Positions 57,838 through 64,000 of a stretch of DNA of 64,000 nucleotides are shown piece by piece. A model generated the notes under the pieces. That model had not been told where the DNA came from. It searched no databases and saw only the letters and a program-made list of their open reading frames with translations. Made by a program: the position numbers and the translations under genes. Origin of the DNA: Argyresthia goedartella (Eukaryota > Arthropoda > Insecta > Lepidoptera > Argyresthiidae); contig OX463829.1 of NCBI GenBank assembly GCA_949825045.1, positions 22,290,715 through 22,354,714 of the forward strand, given 5' to 3'. Each line of letters starts with the position of its first letter. Positions within the stretch are counted from its first letter, which is position 1.

Positions 57838-59053
57838 GTACGCGCTACTCGACGACGGGGCGTCGGTGTCAATTATGGACGATAGATTCGCGAGTGATAT
57901 TGACGGACCCACAGTTCCCCTTAGGTTGGTGACAGCGCGTGGACATCTTGTAACGGACGAGCGATCGCGTAAAGTGAAAGTGACAATAAAGGGTTCGAAC
58001 GGTGTGTGTCACGATGTAATAGTGCGGACATTAAGTGATGTTAACTTGCCTTCTCAGACATTGCCTAAACAAGTGCTTAATGAAAATGCGCACTTACGGG
58101 ACCTGGGTTGCAGTCCAATGGAGGGAGCGAAGCCTATGCTGCTGTTGGGCCAGGACAACTGGGAGCTGATAGTCGCCGAGGAGATCTCTCGAGGTAAATC
58201 TGGTCGTCCAGTCGCTTCACTCACTAATTTAGGATGGGTCGTGCATGGACCCCTAGCTACGAAACACGCTCCAAATATGACACGCCACGCAAATTGCATG
58301 ATAGTTTCACAGCCTGATCTTCACGCTTTAGTGAAGGAACAGTTCGAACTAGAAGCCATAGGTATTAGTCAAGTCTCACGTAGGAATAGCGAATCCGAAC
58401 GGGCGATGAGCATACTCGAGTCCACCAGCTACGCCGTACACGGGGGGTGGGAAGTAGGCCTGCTTTGGAAACGTGACAACGTGGAACTACCCGATAATTA
58501 TAAGTACGCACTGAAGCGTTTACACGGTGTAGAGCGTCGGTTAGACAAAGATCCGTCGTACGCCAATACCTATTGCAGCCAAATGGACAGGCTTATCCGT
58601 GAAAACTACGCGCGGAAAGTAGATAAGGGTTTTGAAGCCAGTCCTGTTTGGTATTTGCCTCACTTCGGTGTGACAAACCCAAACAAACCTGGAAAGTTAC
58701 GACTGGTCTTTGACGCTGCCGCTTACTACGAAAATTCATCGCTTAACGACAATCTTTTAAGCGGGCCTGACTTATTGAATTCTTTGTTAGGCGTGCTCAT
58801 TAACTTTAGAGTTGGGCCGGTAGCATTCACAGCGGATATAGCCGATATGTTTCTCAGAATTAGGGTCAGGAAGGAGGACCAAGGAGCACAATTGTTTTTA
58901 TGGCGTGGTCTGAATAGAACAAAAGACCCTGATATTTACGCCATGAACTCATTAGTATTTGGTGCTACATCCTCGCCTACTTCCGCATCTTTATTTTGAA
59001 TAAAAATGCAAACCAATTTAGTGACTCTTGCCCAGCCGCGGTGAACGCTATTC
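57838..59053 (+). pseudogene. BEL pol: protease and RT N-terminal part
   Basis: Immediately after the errantivirus, the frame reads LLDDGASVSI, the BEL aspartic-protease active site. LLGQDNWELI, VWYLPHFGV and KLRLVFDAAAYYENSSLND (RT start) follow. A 1-nt frameshift near 58990 (before KNANQF) creates a stop at 58997-58999. The Jockey insertion follows at 59054. Confidence 0.85.
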
Positions 59054-59368
59054 CAGCCTCCCCCTCTGCCTCGTCCCGATCTGCAGGAACCAACGGCGCC
59101 CGCCTCGCTTATGGCGCAGGCGAACGACGGAGCCCCCAGGCAGAAGACGAAGCGGGGGGGGAAGAAGAAGAAGAAGGCGACGGCTCCACCTGCCGCCGGC
59201 GCCGCGGCGGCTACTCTCGCCGCCAGCGAGACTGCGGCCGCCGCTGGCGCCGCCACTCCGGCTGCGGCGATAGGGCAGCAGGACTTGGGGCACCTCACAG
59301 CCCTGCTCGCCCTCCTCAGCGACCCCACTGCCCTGGGCAGACTCACCGCACTGCTCCGCAATGCATGA
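59054..59368 (+). pseudogene. Jockey LINE ORF1, C-terminal remnant
   Basis: An open frame of about 104 codons rich in Pro, Ala and Lys (KRGGKKKKKATAPPAAG), ending LTALLRNA. It runs to the TGA that overlaps the ORF2 start. The N-terminal part, including any zinc knuckles, is lost to 5' truncation. Confidence 0.75.
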
Positions 59369-62126
59369 GCCGCTCAGGGTCGTCCACTGGAACGCGCAGT
59401 CGCTGACAGGGAAGAAGCGGCTGCTCCACGTGTTCCTGAGGGACTACCGCGTCGACGTGATGCTCATCAGCGAGACACACCTAGCCGGAAGCGACAAGCT
59501 GTCGCTGCCCGGCTACTTCGTCTACCGCAAGGACGAGAAGACCTCCAGCGGCCGGACCTTTCGAGGCTTGGCAGTCATCGTCGGCAGGAAGATCGTCCAC
59601 CAGCTCGTCGACGCCCAGGAGTATTCATCCCTATATGCTTTGGGCGTCGACCTCCAGGTCACCGGCGAGGTGCTGCGACTCTACGCCGCCTACAAGCCCC
59701 CCAGTACACCAATCCGCACCGCCGAGCTACGGGGGCTGCTACAGTCGCCGCACCCGACACTTGTCGCCGGCGACCTCAACGCCAAGCACACCGCCTGGAA
59801 CTCTACCAGGGTGTGCCCAGCTGGACGCGCCATCCATGCCGACTCCGTGAGCCACAACTACGACGTCATCGGTCCCGACGAGCCCACCCACTTCGACACG
59901 CGGGCCGGATGGGACATCATCGACGTCGTGGTCGTCAGAGGTCTCCGGACACCGCCGAGCCAGGAGGTTCTCCCTGACCTCCCTTCGGACCACAGGCCTG
60001 TTCTTCTCGTCCTGGCGGACCTGCCCACCCGGGTATCTCCGCCAGCATCACGTCGCCGCTACCAGTGGGGCGCCTTCACCGCCGCCCTAGACCAACCCTC
60101 CACCAGTTGCCCCGTCAACCAGCCGGAAGACGTTGACCGCCTGGCATCGCTGCTAACTACCCAGATCCGAGACGCGCTCGACCTATCATCGCACACCGTA
60201 GCTCGCGGGGGGAAGCCCAATCCTCTTCCTGCTGAGCTACGCGCACTCATCTGCGATAAGCGCGCTCTCCGGAAGCAGTGGCAGCAAACCCGCTGCCCCA
60301 CGATGAAGACCAGGCTCAACGCCATGACGGCAGAGCTGAAGCGCCAACTTGATCGCCACGCTGAAGAATCTTGGGAACGCCACGTCGAGTCCATAGGCGA
60401 CCACGTCCCCTCCGTGCATCGCCTGTGCCGGTCTTTGTCGACCACTCCTGCTCCTGTTCGACCAATCCTGGGCAGCGACGGCCTACCAAGATTCCGAGCC
60501 CAAGACCGTGCGGAGATCTTCGCCGAATGCCTCGAGAAGCAATTCAAGCCGAACCCAACGGATGATGTGGAGCACGTCGCAACAGTCGAGAGACACCTGC
60601 GAGAGTACTTCGCCACGCCGATAGCTCCCGAAGAGGACCCCATCGTCGTCACGCCCGGCCAGATTGTGCGTGCATTCCGACGTACCAAGCCCAGGAAAGC
60701 CCCAGGCGCAGACCGAATACCCAACACGGCGCTGTTACATTTGCCGCCACGCACTGTGGCGGCCGTTGCGCGCCTGTTTAACGGTATCTTGCGCACGGGT
60801 CACTTTCCAACCCAATGGAAGGAGGGCTTGGTTATCATGTTGCCCAAGCCGGGCAAGGACACCAAGCTGCCTGAGAGCTATCGGCCGATCATCCTACTGA
60901 GCACCATCTCAAAGGTGTTTGAGAAGCTCCTGTTAGCGAAGTTACTGCCCCACATCCAGCCGCGCCCGGAACAGTTCGGCTTCAGGCCCGAGCATTCTAC
61001 GACGCTTCAGCTCACCAGAGTACTGAATGACATGACAGTTTGTTTGAACAAAAAAGAATACACTGTCGCAGTACTTCTGGATATGGAGAAGGCGTTCGAC
61101 AGAGTATGGCACGAGGGGTTGCTGTACAAGCTGTCGACGTCCCCTGCCCCAAGAAGAACGGTCAAGACAATCGCCTCTTTCCTGAAGAATCGCCGCTTCC
61201 AAGTGATGGTGGAAGACGCCGTCTCCGAGGAACATCCCGTCGCAGCCGGCGTCCCCCAGGGCTCCTGCCTGTCTCCCGCCTGCTACGCCCGATACACGGA
61301 CGACATCCCCGTCGGGCCGGGTGCCCAGCTGGCACTCTTCGCAGACGACGCAGCCTACTACGCGTCGTCGTTCCAGGCTCCGCACGCTGCCATCAAACTG
61401 CAGCGCACCCTGGACATCTTGCCCGACTGGCTCGCCAAGTGGCGACTGTCCGTCAATGTTGGGAAAACGCAGGCGCTCATCACAGGCCAGAGTCTCCTTC
61501 CACCATCGCTCCAGCTCCAAGGACAGCAAATCGAGTGGTCTTCGCAGGTGAAGTACCTGGGAGTGACCATTGATCGCCGGATCACCATGAAGCAACACGT
61601 TGACAACGTCGTCAGCCAGGTCAAGGTGGCACGTGCCAAGCTGCGTCCACTTTTCGACTCCAGCCTCCCTCTGAGGGCGAAGCTCGGGATCTACAAGACC
61701 TATGTGAGATCCCGCCTCACCTACGCGGCTCCGGCATGGTACGCCCTGTGCTCGGAGACGAACAAACGGAGACTCCGAGCCCAAGAGAACCTCTCTCTGC
61801 GTACCATCGTCGGCGCCCCCCGCTACGTGAGGAACGCGACAATCCAGAGGGACCTAAGATGGGAAACCGTGGACCAGTTTGTCCAGAGGCTGGCGAAGGG
61901 CATGTTCGCGCGTGCGGATGCTTCACATCTCCGCCCGACCGCCGCCGCCTGCCACGCGACCTGGTTGCCTAGCCGGCGATCACCCACTGCACACCAGCGC
62001 CACATCAAGACCACCGCCCGCAGGGGCCATCCGATGACCTGTCCACAGAAGTGGACAGAGGCGATTCTTCGGGAAGAGGTCCGTCGACCTGACCCCGACT
62101 CCCCACGCCCCAGAAAGGGTGCGTGA
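59361..62126 (+). CDS. Jockey LINE ORF2 (endonuclease + reverse transcriptase)
   Basis: 921 residues without interruption. Residues about 1-230 are an apurinic-type endonuclease (VVHWNAQSLTG, LISETHL, AGDLNAKHTAWN, SDHRPVLL). Residues about 430-720 are the reverse transcriptase (PGADRIPN, LLDMEKAFDRVW, AGVPQGSCLSP, LFADDAAYY with the catalytic FADD). A thumb and C-terminal tail follow, with no RNase H, as in Jockey elements. The start ATG lies in the ORF1 stop overlap. With the 5' end lost it probably has no promoter, but the protein itself looks intact. Confidence 0.94.
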   Translation: MHEPLRVVHWNAQSLTGKKRLLHVFLRDYRVDVMLISETHLAGSDKLSLPGYFVYRKDEKTSSGRTFRGLAVIVGRKIVHQLVDAQEYSSLYALGVDLQVTGEVLRLYAAYKPPSTPIRTAELRGLLQSPHPTLVAGDLNAKHTAWNSTRVCPAGRAIHADSVSHNYDVIGPDEPTHFDTRAGWDIIDVVVVRGLRTPPSQEVLPDLPSDHRPVLLVLADLPTRVSPPASRRRYQWGAFTAALDQPSTSCPVNQPEDVDRLASLLTTQIRDALDLSSHTVARGGKPNPLPAELRALICDKRALRKQWQQTRCPTMKTRLNAMTAELKRQLDRHAEESWERHVESIGDHVPSVHRLCRSLSTTPAPVRPILGSDGLPRFRAQDRAEIFAECLEKQFKPNPTDDVEHVATVERHLREYFATPIAPEEDPIVVTPGQIVRAFRRTKPRKAPGADRIPNTALLHLPPRTVAAVARLFNGILRTGHFPTQWKEGLVIMLPKPGKDTKLPESYRPIILLSTISKVFEKLLLAKLLPHIQPRPEQFGFRPEHSTTLQLTRVLNDMTVCLNKKEYTVAVLLDMEKAFDRVWHEGLLYKLSTSPAPRRTVKTIASFLKNRRFQVMVEDAVSEEHPVAAGVPQGSCLSPACYARYTDDIPVGPGAQLALFADDAAYYASSFQAPHAAIKLQRTLDILPDWLAKWRLSVNVGKTQALITGQSLLPPSLQLQGQQIEWSSQVKYLGVTIDRRITMKQHVDNVVSQVKVARAKLRPLFDSSLPLRAKLGIYKTYVRSRLTYAAPAWYALCSETNKRRLRAQENLSLRTIVGAPRYVRNATIQRDLRWETVDQFVQRLAKGMFARADASHLRPTAAACHATWLPSRRSPTAHQRHIKTTARRGHPMTCPQKWTEAILREEVRRPDPDSPRPRKGA

Positions 62127-62157
62127 GAAGATTATCAAGCAAGCAAGAACGCTATTC

Positions 62158-63102
62158 GGTCCAAACATTATATGGATGACTATCTAGACAGTGTAGAGAC
62201 TGTAGAAGAGGCGCAACAGCTTATTACTGATGTCGGGCGCATTCATGGCGCTGGATGTTTCGACATCAGGGGGTGGGTGACGAATTCACCCGAGTTGAGG
62301 GCCATGTTGCCAGCTGTTGAGCCAAACAAAGTCACGCTAGATAGGTTGCCTAACGGAGGTGAGCGAACATTAGGCATGATATGGTGCCCGGAAAGTGACA
62401 ACTTTAAATTCGACTTATCATTCAAAAAGTTGCCAGCACCTATAAGTGGAAAGTAAAATCAGGCCCAGTAAGAGGGAATTCCTTCGATTTATAATGAGTA
62501 TTTTTGATCCGCTTGGTCTCATTTATCCCTGTGTGATTCAGTCCCGTATCATAATGCAACGTATATGGGGTTCCGGGGTAGCATGGGACGAACAAATACT
62601 GGAGGGCGAGGCTGACATGTGGTTTGGTTGGCTGCGTAACTTAAAATTGCTATCAAGTTTAGTCATACCCAGGTGGTATGACATCCAACCAAATGACAAC
62701 GTCGAGCTCCACATATTTGGAGATGCCAGCGACAAGGCATACGCGGCTGTCGCGTATTTAGTTGGGCAGAACAGCCAAGGTGAACGCGTTTGCAGTATGG
62801 TACTGGGAAAGGCACGCGTGACGCCGTTAAAAGTAGTTTCTATCCCGCGGTTAGAGCTGCAGGCTGCGGTACTGTCATTTAGATTGGCGCAGACGGTGAA
62901 AAAGGAAATTCACATCTCCATAGCACTTGAATATCTATGGACTGACTCGAAAACCGTTTTGAATTGGATAAACTCCGATGCGAGAGATTACCAAAAGTTT
63001 GTGTCTCATCGCCTAGCTGAAATAGATAGCCTGTCACGACGAAGCGACTGGCGCTGGGTTTCTTCGAAGGATAATCCCGCCGAGACGAGGCGACCAAAAT
63101 GA
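62158..63102 (+). pseudogene. BEL pol: RT palm and RNase H
   Basis: It resumes right after the Jockey copy with HYMDDYLDS, the BEL RT catalytic YMDD. It runs to a stop at 62454-62456. A frameshift near 62450 leads to 62446-63102 with FDPLGLIYPC, FGDASDKAYAAV and IPRLELQAAV (RNase H), and LWTDSKTVLNWI. Confidence 0.85.
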
Positions 63103-64000
63103 CCTGGCCTAACGACAAAGGCATGTGGCTCTCCGGTCCGCCATTCCTCTGTAATCCACAGGTACCATGGCCGGAACGCGAGGGTGAAGAGGAAAGCGCC
63201 CCGGATCCAGAGCTCTTAGAGAGGGCGCTAACGACGGTAGAAGCAGAGCTGCCGTTGGTCGACACTACGCGCTTCTCAACGTGGACACGGGCTCTGCGCG
63301 CTGTTGCGCGCGCACTGGCGTTCATTGGTGCATGCAGACGGAAGCAGACGGTGGCGCTGACGGTGGAGAACCTACAGCAGGCTGAGTTGTGCTTGTTGAA
63401 ACAGGCCCAAGCGCAGTCCTTCGGTGAAGAAATGCGTACGCTGAATGCCGGTCGCGCGCTACCGCGGTCTAGCCGCCTTCTAAGTCTTGACCCTATCTTA
63501 TTTGAAGATGGGCTACTTCGTGTCAGAGGGCGGTTGGGGGCCGCAGAAGAGTTGTCCTTTGACGAGAGACACCCAGTGCTACTGGATGGCAGCAGTCACG
63601 TTGCTCGACTGCTGGTACAGCACTACCATGCGCGTGCGCTGCACGCCAATCACGAAACGGTGGTCAACTTGCTGCGAGAGAGATATTGGATAACGCGGCT
63701 GCGATCGACGGTTAAAGCTGTCGTTGCGCGCTGCCAATACTGCAGCGTGCAAAAGGCATGCCCGACCTGTCCGAAGATGGGAGATTTGCCGTCTGTTCGG
63801 CTCACTAGCACACGTCGTGCGTTCGTAAACTGCGGAGTCGATTATTTCGGCCCTATGGAAGTGAGCATCAGAAGGCGTCGAGAAAAGCGGTGGGGTGTAT
63901 TGTTCACCTGCCTAGCTACTCGCGCCGTACATTTGGTGTTGGCTGCATCATTGAGTGCCGATTCCGCTATCCTGGCCTTGCGGCGCTTAATAGCGCGCCG
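63103..64000 (+). pseudogene. BEL pol: integrase part, cut by window edge
   Basis: A third frame is open from about 63082 to the edge. It shows an integrase zinc-finger region (LVQHYHARALHANHETVV, CQYCSVQKA) and the core start (NCGVDYFGPMEV, with the first catalytic Asp). It is joined to the RNase H part by another frame change, and continues beyond the window. Confidence 0.82.

Larger units (their letters stand above)
59054..62146 (+). mobile_element. Jockey-clade LINE, 5' truncated, ORF2 complete
   Basis: The 11-bp target duplication gaacgctattc (59043-59053 and 62147-62157) gives exact borders. The element starts inside ORF1. It has an 8-nt ORF1/ORF2 overlap (atgcatga) and an ORF2 of 921 codons, and ends in a short caagcaagcaa tail rather than poly(A). 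It is far GC-richer than its surroundings. The target lies in the BEL RT coding region. Confidence 0.93.
47557..64000 (+). mobile_element. BEL/Pao LTR retrotransposon, decayed, carrying two nested insertions
   Basis: The order is 5' LTR (47557-47979), gag (48004-49427), errantivirus insertion (49428-57833 plus duplicated GCAC), protease and RT start (57838-59053), Jockey insertion (59054-62146 plus duplicated 11 bp), then RT palm, RNase H and integrase to the window edge. The element continues to the right. Gag and pol have frameshifts and a probable deletion, so this copy is inactive even without the insertions. Both inserted elements share its plus orientation. Confidence 0.9.

Noticed and set aside
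60059..61784. Long antisense open frames (245 and 280 codons) within the Jockey ORF2
   Set aside because: They are shadows of a GC-rich coding region. The plus-strand frame has all endonuclease and RT motifs and these have none.

Overview
This is a eukaryotic window, almost certainly from a moth or butterfly (Lepidoptera). It is AT-rich, with spliced genes, tRNA-derived SINEs, CR1 LINEs whose ORF1 carries a baculovirus-FP-like domain, piggyBac, hAT, mariner, Helitron and BEL/Pao remnants, and an intact insect errantivirus. There is no operon, CRISPR array or other prokaryotic feature.

Host genes. Four host genes can be supported. (1) 5877-9019 (+): a four-exon, 328-residue GT7-family glycosyltransferase (beta-1,4-galactosyl/N-acetylgalactosaminyltransferase type) whose catalytic motif is altered. 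(2) 12430-15231 (-): a four-exon, 215-residue MSP-domain membrane protein of the MOSPD1/3 family. (3) 26764-28647 (+): an intronless 627-residue ZAD plus 12 C2H2 zinc-finger regulator. (4) 29873-44532 (-): the C-terminal exons of NPRL3 (GATOR1 complex). Its N-terminal exons are not seen and probably lie right of the window.

Layout. 1-5800 holds old repeats and a dead THAP/DDE transposon beside gene 1. 9-12 kb is repeat-rich, with no gene recognised. 15.2-26.2 kb is a transposon graveyard: an internally deleted CR1, two large solo-LTR-like repeats, piggyBac, a LINE 3' end and a 5'-deleted hAT. 26.2-29.2 kb is gene 3. From 29.8 kb the NPRL3 introns carry two unusual foldback elements: 30.26-33.05 kb with ~500-bp arms, and 38.51-41.55 kb built from small palindromic modules and split by a Helitron fragment. 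Mariner, BEL and LINE scraps follow. From 47.56 kb to the right edge there is a three-level nest, all on the plus strand. A decayed BEL/Pao element is split by a complete errantivirus (49428-57833) and again by a 5'-truncated Jockey LINE (59054-62146).

How it fits together. The errantivirus looks very young: its two 202-bp LTRs read identically, a 4-bp target duplication is present, and gag, pol and env are open. At the gag stop it has a textbook -1 frameshift signal, a TTTAAAC heptamer followed after 7 nt by a 9-bp stem. The Jockey copy has an 11-bp target duplication and a full 921-codon ORF2. If the missing NPRL3 exons lie to the right, the whole nest sits antisense inside an NPRL3 intron.
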